Shown here one piece after another: positions 1-7,481 of a stretch of 64,000 bases of DNA (positions within the stretch are counted from its first letter, which is position 1; every line of letters begins with the position of its first letter). The notes below the pieces were generated by a model. That model searched no databases. It worked only from the letters and a program-made list of their open reading frames with translations, and had not been told where the DNA came from. The position numbers and the translations under genes were made by a program. Origin of the DNA: Paenibacillus sp. FSL K6-0276 (lineage in GTDB: Bacteria; Bacillota; Bacilli; Paenibacillales; Paenibacillaceae); NCBI RefSeq assembly GCF_037977235.1, contig NZ_CP150276.1:5084001-5148000 (forward strand). Reading direction: 5' to 3'.

Positions 1-1818
1 CCCCCCATCTGATCTGCTTCCTCCAATTGTTATAATTGCACCACTGTTATGATCGTTTGAAATTTCAAAGATGACATTATGATTATACAAAATCTTAAGT
101 CTATAATAGATGTTGATCAGACCAATTCGATCTAATGATTCGGCTTCCTCTCCATACTTGAATCCTTGGTTATTTACCTTATCCATGATCTGGATATATG
201 TTTGTTTATCAAATCCGGTACCATTATCACTTATCGTAATTTTCCAAGATTGAGCGGTATATACTCCCTTAATTGCTATATTCCAAGGCGGTTTTTGTGT
301 AAAAGCATGCTTAAAACAATTTTCTATTATTGGTTGGATGAGTAGCCGGGGAACCTGGATATCATTCATTTCTTCTGGTATGTCAATGTCGTAATTAAAT
401 TGTTTCATATAGCGGATTTTCATGAGTTCCAAATATTTCAGCATATAATCCAGTTCATCGGCAATTGTGACAGATTTAGATCCTTCTACGGCAATATAGC
501 GCAGCATTTCAGAAAGATTGTGACACATTTCTACAATCTCGTCTTGATTATTATTTTCGGCTTTAATACTGATAATCGCCAGTGTGTTATATAGAAAATG
601 AGGATTCATTTGGGCTTGCAAAGCAAATAATCGAGCTTGAATTTCATGAGATTTAGCAGATACAGTCTCTTCAAGCGAAGACTTTAAGCGATCGCACATG
701 TCTAAGAAGGATTGATTAAGCTCTTCAAGCTCATTTAATGATACATTGTTGTTCAGCCTAGGATTTAGTGTATCTAAACTCAGAGTTTTAATAGATTTGC
801 GTATCCGTCTAATTGGAATGGTCAGGCTTTTGGAAACAAAGAATGTAACAATCATAGTAATGAACAAAATGATAATGCCAAAGAAAAGTAAATCATTTCG
901 GAAGTTGATTACCGGCTCTAATAGGATGGATTCAGACTGGATCAAGGCAACAGTCCACCCAGTAAATTCAGAACGAGTATAGGAAACGCTTTCACTTCCG
1001 TGATTGTAACTATTTTTTATTGTAAAGGTATTATGAAGCTCGGTTTTATCTTGAATGCTGTTCCAATAAAAGGGGGATAAATCCTTTAAGTTAGTATTAC
1101 CGGGTTGATGAGGATAGACTAAATCGCCCTCTGAATTGTATACATACACGTTGAAATTCAAAGAAGACTGATCATTAGCGGGATTAACGGATCTTTCGAT
1201 AAGGTTCTCAAATTCTTTATATTCTTGCTGGATTTCTACGATACTGTCAACTTTAGCTCCAAACACTTCGGAGAAAGCCCTGGAAAGAGAAATGATTATC
1301 GATTCAGAGTTATCCCAATCGTTAAGACGAGGCATTGAAATGCTTCTTTTGCCATCCAGTTGCAGAACTGGCTGGATCCACTCTTTACTGCGTACAATAT
1401 TGGGATCTAAATCGTGGACATCGTACTCCTTTCCAAATTTGACGAAATGACCATTCAGGTCGAATAGATTCATTTGATAAAATTGAAATGGGGTGCCAGT
1501 TATTGAAAATAACATGCTTGTAATATCCCACTTATTATGAAGGATGGTCACTTCTGTGTCAGTGCTTTTAGAAAAAAACAACTGTTTGACTGGCTGAGCA
1601 CTAATGACTCGTTCTGCTATTGAATCCATATATTTAAATTGGGAATCTAGCTTATCAGATAAATTCAATGAAAGCTGAAGATTAGATTCTGAAGCCTGTT
1701 TTTTTAATACATGGGCAGTTGAGAAGTAAAAGGAAATTCCAAGTGAGAACAAGATTACAAGAATCAGACTGGAATAACTGACAAATAATTTAGACTGTAT
1801 ACGTTTAAATTTAATCAT
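1..1818 (-). CDS. YesM-type sensor histidine kinase (3' end cut by window edge)
   Basis: The start at 1818 opens a frame that runs off the window after 606 codons. One membrane segment lies near residues 12-33, an extracytoplasmic sensor region follows to about 305, and a second membrane segment sits at about 309-328, leading into a HAMP-like linker. The phospho-acceptor motif NPHFLYN has its His at about residue 407, followed by an N-box (IIENCFKHAF) and a DNGTGF ATP-binding motif. This order is that of the YesM/LytS (His_kinase PF06580) kinases, which pair with YesN-type AraC response regulators to sense extracellular sugars. At this length it should end within a few residues. It is divergent from the sugar importer at 2017, so it probably controls that importer. 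The partner regulator is presumably just outside the window. Confidence 0.9.
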   Translation of the reverse strand, partial: MIKFKRIQSKLFVSYSSLILVILFSLGISFYFSTAHVLKKQASESNLQLSLNLSDKLDSQFKYMDSIAERVISAQPVKQLFFSKSTDTEVTILHNKWDITSMLFSITGTPFQFYQMNLFDLNGHFVKFGKEYDVHDLDPNIVRSKEWIQPVLQLDGKRSISMPRLNDWDNSESIIISLSRAFSEVFGAKVDSIVEIQQEYKEFENLIERSVNPANDQSSLNFNVYVYNSEGDLVYPHQPGNTNLKDLSPFYWNSIQDKTELHNTFTIKNSYNHGSESVSYTRSEFTGWTVALIQSESILLEPVINFRNDLLFFGIIILFITMIVTFFVSKSLTIPIRRIRKSIKTLSLDTLNPRLNNNVSLNELEELNQSFLDMCDRLKSSLEETVSAKSHEIQARLFALQAQMNPHFLYNTLAIISIKAENNNQDEIVEMCHNLSEMLRYIAVEGSKSVTIADELDYMLKYLELMKIRYMKQFNYDIDIPEEMNDIQVPRLLIQPIIENCFKHAFTQKPPWNIAIKGVYTAQSWKITISDNGTGFDKQTYIQIMDKVNNQGFKYGEEAESLDRIGLINIYYRLKILYNHNVIFEISNDHNSGAIITIGGSRSDGG

Positions 1819-1950
1819 GATAGTCTCCTAATTGCTTGTTAATAATATTAAAATTATAACATACTTAAAAAAATGTCTTGTATGAAAGTTGAAATGTAAG
1901 AGGTCAGTAATATCCACATATTGTTGTCAGTAATCGATATTTAACAATGG

Positions 1951-1968
1951 ATTGTAAGGGGTTACAAT
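1951..1968. promoter_or_regulatory. 18-bp palindrome upstream of the alpha-galactoside operon (candidate operator)
   Basis: ATTGTAA and TTACAAT form a perfect 7-bp inverted repeat around GGGG, about 50 bases before the start of the solute-binding protein gene and inside the 198-base divergent gap. Its position fits a regulator site; the regulator is not known. A -35-like TTACAA overlaps its right arm, but the -10 element is not clear. The rest of the gap (1819-2016) shows nothing else I can support apart from the AAAGGGGAG ribosome site at about 2001. Confidence 0.35.
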
Positions 1969-2016
1969 TCAGTTGTGATCACTAGATAAGATTTACCAGT
2001 AAAGGGGAGATTAGAA

Positions 2017-3369
2017 ATGAAGAAAATGAATGCAAAAGTATGGATGACGAGTTTATTAGTACTTTGTTTTGTAGTAGCGTTAGCTGCTTGTGGATCTGGC
2101 AGCGGTAATAAGCCTAGCCCGACGAATAATAATACGCAAGCACCAGAAGGGGCAGACACTGGAGGGGATAAGAAAAATGTTACGTTGACGTTCGTATCGT
2201 CTCAGAACTGGATGAATAAGGGGTCTAAAGTAGATTCCGAGCTTATTGAAGCTTTTACAAAAGAAACGGGCATTAACGTAGATTTACAAGTGGTACCCGA
2301 TGATCAGTATACAAACGTATTGAAAACAAAGATGGCTTCCGGTGAAGTGCCGGATATTTTCATGGTTGGTGCAGGTGCTGGTGCACAAAAGTATTTACCA
2401 GAGAAATATTTTGCTGATTTGTCCAACGAAGAGTGGGTAGGACGCTATGCACCTTATGCTAAAACCGGTACAACTATCAATGACAAAGTTAGCGGTTTTA
2501 TGACCTGGAATGTGGATGGTTGGGGAATTTTATATAACGTGGAGTTATTTAAGAAATATGATTTGTCTGTACCTAAAACGATGGATGAGCTAATGCAGGT
2601 AAGTGATGTATTAAAAGAAAATGGCGTTGAAACGCCATTATATATGCTTGGTAAAGAGGCATGGTATTGGGCAGTTTGGTTCTCACAGTTTGGTCCAAAG
2701 GCTGAGCAAGCTAACCCGGGCCTATATGACAAGCTTAACAATCAAGAGTTGAAGTTTGCAGATGTGAAGGAATTTGAAACCTTTTTAACGGAGTACAAAA
2801 CCTTGTACGATAAAGGCTACTTCGGTAAAAACTCTCTGTCTAACCCATGGGATTCTGGTTATGAAGCAATGGGAACGGGAAAAGCGGCCATGTTATTGAT
2901 GTATCAATCCTATCAGTCAGAGGTTGCTGAGAAATATCCAGATTCCAAAGCAACCGAATGGGAAATGTTCCCGATTCCACTTGCAGGAAATGATATGTAC
3001 TCCCATTCTGCTGGCGGAAATATGAGAGTAGCCTATAAGGATTCTAAAAATTTGGATAGCGTGAAGAAATTCTTTGACTTTTTGGCAAAGCCTGAAAATT
3101 TGAACACTTTCTATGATGGTCGTCCTGATTTGGAATCCAATCCATCGTTCGTAGATGTAGAAAGCAAACCGTCTCAAGCAGGTAAAACGATTATCGAAAA
3201 CTCACCAGGAGGTCAAGGTCTGGATATGGAATATGGGGTGCTTTACTGGGACAACACCATTATTGGCAAATATATTCAAGAGCTTATGCTTGGTAGTAAA
3301 ACACCAATGCAGGTACTTGAAGCAATCGACAGCGATCGTCAAAAATCGTTCGATGCTTTAAATCAGTAA
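2017..3369 (+). CDS. ABC sugar importer, extracellular solute-binding lipoprotein
   Basis: This is a family-1 sugar-binding lipoprotein of 450 residues, usual for the family. A lipoprotein signal with lipobox ALAAC puts the acylated Cys at residue 25, followed by a low-complexity Asn/Pro/Gly linker to about residue 50. The mature part carries the usual hallmarks (EAFTKETGINVDLQVV, then GxGKAAMLLMYQS). AAAGGGGAG lies 8 bases before ATG. It is the first gene of a set with two permeases and a GH36 alpha-galactosidase, so the ligand is probably a raffinose- or melibiose-type alpha-galactoside. That is inference from context. No ATPase is encoded here; an MsmX-type shared ATPase is presumed. Confidence 0.93.
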   Translation: MKKMNAKVWMTSLLVLCFVVALAACGSGSGNKPSPTNNNTQAPEGADTGGDKKNVTLTFVSSQNWMNKGSKVDSELIEAFTKETGINVDLQVVPDDQYTNVLKTKMASGEVPDIFMVGAGAGAQKYLPEKYFADLSNEEWVGRYAPYAKTGTTINDKVSGFMTWNVDGWGILYNVELFKKYDLSVPKTMDELMQVSDVLKENGVETPLYMLGKEAWYWAVWFSQFGPKAEQANPGLYDKLNNQELKFADVKEFETFLTEYKTLYDKGYFGKNSLSNPWDSGYEAMGTGKAAMLLMYQSYQSEVAEKYPDSKATEWEMFPIPLAGNDMYSHSAGGNMRVAYKDSKNLDSVKKFFDFLAKPENLNTFYDGRPDLESNPSFVDVESKPSQAGKTIIENSPGGQGLDMEYGVLYWDNTIIGKYIQELMLGSKTPMQVLEAIDSDRQKSFDALNQ

Positions 3370-3379
3370 TTACTATTGC

Positions 3380-3416
3380 GGCTGATGAGACGGAGCGTTT
3401 TATCAGCCTGTTTTTA
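3380..3416 (+). terminator. Intercistronic hairpin with T-run after the binding-protein gene
   Basis: GGCTGAT (3380-3386) pairs with ATCAGCC (3402-3408), followed by a short T-rich tract. Lying between the binding protein and its permeases, it probably acts as a partial terminator or an mRNA 3' stabiliser that keeps the binding protein in excess. Confidence 0.5.
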
Positions 3417-3465
3417 GTTTGCATGAACGTTAGAATAAGAACATTAAAAATATGAGGTAACTACT

Positions 3466-4338
3466 ATGTATGTAAACAAAATATATTCCAAAAAATTTAT
3501 TTTGCCTGCTTTAATTATCTTTTTCCTGTTATTTCTGCTTCCAAGCATCTTAGGATTTTATTATTCCTTAACAAACTGGAATTCCATGAGCGAAAATATT
3601 AAGTTTATAGGTTTGGCGAATTTCAAAGAAATATTTAGTGATACCGGCAATTTTATTTTTATGAAAAACACGTTAATGTATGCCTTTTTTACAACAGTAT
3701 TGAAGGTTATTATTGGGCTAGGCTTAGCCCTTATGCTTAACGAAGGTATAAAATCTAAAGGTTTGTTACGAACGATTTATTTTTTGCCAATTATTATTTC
3801 CAATTTAATTGTTGGTATAATGTTTCAACAAGTTTTACATCCGGCGAATGGTATATTGAACCATGCTCTTGAATTCATAGGACTTAGCTCCTGGACACAA
3901 GCTTGGTTGGAGGATCCAAGTTGGGTAATGTGGTCGACTATCGGCGTTGAAGTCTGGAAATCAGCAGGATTTGTCATGATTATCTTTTTAGCGGGATTGC
4001 AAACTGTGCCGAAGGAAACAATCGAAGCAAGTGATATGGATGGAGCTAATTATTGGAACAAACTTATTAAAATAATTGTACCTTCTATTGCACCATCCAT
4101 TTTAATAAATACGTTATTAAGTATTATTTCGGGTCTAAAAGTGTTTGATGTTATTTTTGCTCTAACAAATGGCGGACCGGGAAGATTTTCTGAAGTTATT
4201 AATATTACAATCTTTAATCAATTCTCAATGGGGAACTATGGATATAGCACCGCTTTAGGTGTCATTATGTTTATCTTCCTAGCAATTATTTCAATTGGTA
4301 TTATTATGATATTTACAAGAAAGGAAACGAATAGTTAA
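3466..4338 (+). CDS. ABC sugar importer permease 1 (MalF/UgpA type)
   Basis: A 290-residue membrane protein with six predicted helices, the first at about residues 11-32 (ILPALIIFFLLFLLP). The binding-protein-dependent transport loop EASDMDGANYWNKLIKIIVP near residue 187 is the EAA-like motif that contacts the ATPase. The start follows a GAGGTAA ribosome site. Its stop overlaps the next permease by one base (TAATG), indicating translational coupling. It belongs to the CUT1 (carbohydrate uptake transporter 1) permeases and should form a heterodimer with the product of 4338-5162. Confidence 0.93.
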   Translation: MYVNKIYSKKFILPALIIFFLLFLLPSILGFYYSLTNWNSMSENIKFIGLANFKEIFSDTGNFIFMKNTLMYAFFTTVLKVIIGLGLALMLNEGIKSKGLLRTIYFLPIIISNLIVGIMFQQVLHPANGILNHALEFIGLSSWTQAWLEDPSWVMWSTIGVEVWKSAGFVMIIFLAGLQTVPKETIEASDMDGANYWNKLIKIIVPSIAPSILINTLLSIISGLKVFDVIFALTNGGPGRFSEVINITIFNQFSMGNYGYSTALGVIMFIFLAIISIGIIMIFTRKETNS

Positions 4339-5162
4339 TGAAGAAGCGGAAACGATATTTGAACATTACTAAAGAAGTATTCGCATGGGTGCTGAGCCTC
4401 GTTATATTAGTTCCTTTTTTGATGGTTTTATTAAATTCAGTCAAATCAGTTACAGAGGCTGCCACAATGAGTCTTGCGCTTCCAACAGAGATAAAGTTCA
4501 GCAACTATGTGGAAGTATTGAAGGACAAACGAATTTACACTTCATTTTTTAATAGCTTATTTTTGTCAACTGCTGCTTCATTAATTACTCTTATTGTTTC
4601 ATCAATGGCCGCATTTGTTATTTCACGGAATAGATCACGTTTCAATATGGTTATTTATTCGATCTTTCTGCTTGGTCTGGTTGCCCCGATGAACTATGTT
4701 ACAACAATGAAGGTTATGCAGATATTGAATATTATTAACACATATACGGGAGTTTATTTGCTATATTCCGCAATCTTTATCCCGTTTACTGTGTTCCTGT
4801 ATTTTGGCTTTATTGGCAGTATACCTAAGGAGCTTGATGAGGCCGCTGTCATTGATGGTTGTAAAGGAGGAGGATTATTCTACAAGATTATCTTCCCATT
4901 GTTAAAGCCGGTCACTGTTACAGCCGTTATTATTAACTTTTTAAATTGCTGGAATGATTTTGTTATTCCGTTGTACTTCCTTAATTCATCAGGAAAATGG
5001 GGGATGATTATGGTAATGTACAACTACTTTAGTACGTATATTAGTTCTTGGAATTTGGTATCAGCAGCAATGATTCTTAATTTGCTTCCTATTATTATAG
5101 TTTACGCGATTGGTCAAAAGTATATTATTTCAGGTATGACGGCAGGTGCTGTTAAAGGCTAA
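4338..5162 (+). CDS. ABC sugar importer permease 2 (MalG/UgpE type)
   Basis: A 274-residue six-helix permease of the MalG side. The EAA loop reads ELDEAAVIDGCKGGGLFYKI near residues 160-178, and the C-terminus ISGMTAGAVKG is the characteristic MalG-like ending. It starts inside the stop of the upstream permease, so the pair is translationally coupled. The alpha-galactosidase gene begins 44 bases downstream, in the same operon. Confidence 0.93.
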   Translation: MKKRKRYLNITKEVFAWVLSLVILVPFLMVLLNSVKSVTEAATMSLALPTEIKFSNYVEVLKDKRIYTSFFNSLFLSTAASLITLIVSSMAAFVISRNRSRFNMVIYSIFLLGLVAPMNYVTTMKVMQILNIINTYTGVYLLYSAIFIPFTVFLYFGFIGSIPKELDEAAVIDGCKGGGLFYKIIFPLLKPVTVTAVIINFLNCWNDFVIPLYFLNSSGKWGMIMVMYNYFSTYISSWNLVSAAMILNLLPIIIVYAIGQKYIISGMTAGAVKG

Positions 5163-5206
5163 ACCTAGATAGAGAATTCAAATTATAGGAAGAGTGAGGA
5201 TGTAGC

Positions 5207-7342
5207 GTGTCTATTCAAGTTAATGAAGAACATCAATTGTTTTTATTGACTACCAAGAACATGTGTTACGGAATTGGAGTTGATAACAAAGGGCAATTAT
5301 TGCACACTCATTGGGGTGAAAAAGTTAAAATTGAAGATTGTATTCATTTGCTACAGCCCTATTACCATTCCCATTTCGATGCGGAAGTAGATCGCGAAAG
5401 AGAAGAATATAGTCCATGGGGTGGTCTGAGCTTTACCGAGCCAGCGCTTAAAGTGAAGTTTCATGATGGTGTAAGAGATTTGAAGCTGCAATATAAAAGC
5501 TATAGTTTACATGTATCGGATGATATGTTGGACGAGGGTAGTATCCTTGAGATCCACTTGCAGGATGCGTACTATTCTCTAGACGTAAACTTGACGTATA
5601 AAGTTATTGCTGAGTTTGATTTGATCGAGCGTAAAGCAAGCTTGACTAATAAGGGAACTGAGCCTATCCAGCTGGAAATTGCACAATCTGCAGTATGGTC
5701 AATTCCTGCGCTTGAAGCATATAGAATGGTTTATGTGACCGGGAAGTGGCAGGAAGAATTCCAGATTAAATCATGTATGCTTACAGAGGGAAAAAAAGTA
5801 ATTGAAAGCAGACGTGGCATTACGAGTCACCATGCCAATCCTTGGTTTGCTGTCGATAATGGAGCAGCCAATGAAACAAGTGGCGCAGTGTGGTTCGGTT
5901 CACTGGCTTGGAGCGGAAATTGGAAAATAACTGCCGAAAAGACAGCGTTCGGAAATGTGCGGATTGTCGGTGGTATTAACGATTTTGATTTTGAGTGGAG
6001 TTTGAAGGCTGGAGAGACATTTGAAACGCCTGCCTTTATTGGTGGTTACACGGCTGAAGGTTTCGGAGGTATGAGCCGAAGGCTACATGGCTATCAGTTA
6101 AAATACATTATGCCGTCAAGTAAGCAGACCACGTATAGAAAAATTCTTTATAATTCTTGGGAAGCTACCGAGTTTAATGTAAGTGTCAGGGAGCAAACGT
6201 TTCTAGCTCAAAAAGCAGCAGAAATAGGTGTTGAGCTATTCGTAATTGATGATGGCTGGTTTGGTAAACGAAACCATGATAAGGCTGGTCTTGGTGACTG
6301 GTATGTAAATACTGAGAAATTCCCTAACGGATTAGGTGAATTAATTGAGAGAATCAATACGTTGGGCATGGATTTTGGTTTGTGGGTGGAGCCGGAAATG
6401 GTTAATCCGGATAGTGAATTGTACCGTAGTCATCCTGACTGGATCTATCATTTCCCGAATAGAGAAAGCTCATTGGCCAGAAATCAATTAGTGCTTAATT
6501 TATCTAAACCTGAAGTAAAGACATTTATACTTGATTTTATGACTAAACTTTTGCAGGAAAATAATATTAAATTTATAAAGTGGGATATGAACCGCGCAAT
6601 TAGTGAGCCAGGTGGGTTGCATGATCCTGCGCCGGAGCAACGTGAGTTTTGGGTTAGACATGTGTTGCATTTGTACGAGATTTGGGATGAACTTAGAACT
6701 TGCTTCCCGGACGTTACGTTTGAAACATGCTCAAGCGGTGGAGGAAGAGTTGACTTCGGTATGCTTCGATATGCTGACCAAGCTTGGGTTAGTGATAATA
6801 CGGATGCATTTGATCGTCTGAAAATACAAGAGGGATTCTCATATACGTATTCAGCCCAGTCTATGATGTGCTGGGTAACAGATTCTCCTGGCCATGCGAA
6901 TCATCGAAGTGTATCGTTGAAATACCGTTTCCATTCCGCAATGATGGGTTCGCTTGGTATTGGCGGTGATTTGAATAAATGGACAGATTCAGAGCTTATT
7001 GAGGCAAAGGAACTGGTGGCTCTTTATAAAGAACTAAGGCCTATGATTCAGCAAGGTAAGCAGTACCGTTTGCATTCACCGCGAACAGAGCCAACGACGG
7101 CTGTACAATATGTGAATGATGATGGAAGTGAATCGGTTATATTTGTATTTTTGCACTCTCAGCAATTCGGAAACTTTATGCCAAGGCTCCGTCTCAACGG
7201 CTTGCAGTCTGATCAAATTTATCAGGTAGAGTTGGCCGAGCCATTCACAATGAGCGGCAGCGGATTGATGAGTATTGGTATTCCGATAGCATTAGGCGGA
7301 GACTTTGACAGCGTGCTGATCCGTGTTCGTGTGGTTGGGTGA
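5207..7342 (+). CDS. GH36 alpha-galactosidase (cytoplasmic)
   Basis: Hydrolyses terminal alpha-1,6-linked galactose from imported oligosaccharides such as melibiose or raffinose. The protein has 711 residues, near the usual 720-740 of bacterial GH36. It has an N-terminal beta-sandwich (about 1-310), then a (beta/alpha)8 barrel with the DDGWFG motif at about 348-353. The catalytic nucleophile is Asp460 in KWDMNR and the acid/base is Asp530 in SDNTDAFDRL; CSSGGGR lies between them. No signal peptide is present, so it acts inside the cell on the importer's product. The start is GTG, preceded by GGAAGAGTGAGG. It is the last gene of the importer operon. Confidence 0.95.
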   Translation: MSIQVNEEHQLFLLTTKNMCYGIGVDNKGQLLHTHWGEKVKIEDCIHLLQPYYHSHFDAEVDREREEYSPWGGLSFTEPALKVKFHDGVRDLKLQYKSYSLHVSDDMLDEGSILEIHLQDAYYSLDVNLTYKVIAEFDLIERKASLTNKGTEPIQLEIAQSAVWSIPALEAYRMVYVTGKWQEEFQIKSCMLTEGKKVIESRRGITSHHANPWFAVDNGAANETSGAVWFGSLAWSGNWKITAEKTAFGNVRIVGGINDFDFEWSLKAGETFETPAFIGGYTAEGFGGMSRRLHGYQLKYIMPSSKQTTYRKILYNSWEATEFNVSVREQTFLAQKAAEIGVELFVIDDGWFGKRNHDKAGLGDWYVNTEKFPNGLGELIERINTLGMDFGLWVEPEMVNPDSELYRSHPDWIYHFPNRESSLARNQLVLNLSKPEVKTFILDFMTKLLQENNIKFIKWDMNRAISEPGGLHDPAPEQREFWVRHVLHLYEIWDELRTCFPDVTFETCSSGGGRVDFGMLRYADQAWVSDNTDAFDRLKIQEGFSYTYSAQSMMCWVTDSPGHANHRSVSLKYRFHSAMMGSLGIGGDLNKWTDSELIEAKELVALYKELRPMIQQGKQYRLHSPRTEPTTAVQYVNDDGSESVIFVFLHSQQFGNFMPRLRLNGLQSDQIYQVELAEPFTMSGSGLMSIGIPIALGGDFDSVLIRVRVVG

Positions 7343-7434
7343 AGCTATAACCTTGATAGCATATCTCCGAATATTTGCATCCAGGTTCCTTTAGATCAGA
7401 TATTGAACACCTATTCTTGATACCAATTTATAAC

Positions 7435-7465
7435 GAAAAAGAGGGGAGCAATTATCTGCCCCCCT
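7435..7465 (-). terminator. Rho-independent terminator of the polysaccharide-use operon
   Basis: On the minus strand AGGGGGGCA (7465-7457) pairs, with one mismatch, with TGCTCCCCT (7450-7442), followed by CTTTTTC. It closes the long minus-strand operon just after the beta-helix gene. It also lies about 100 bases past the end of the convergent alpha-galactosidase gene. Confidence 0.75.
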
Positions 7466-7481
7466 AGTATTTTGCAGTAAA

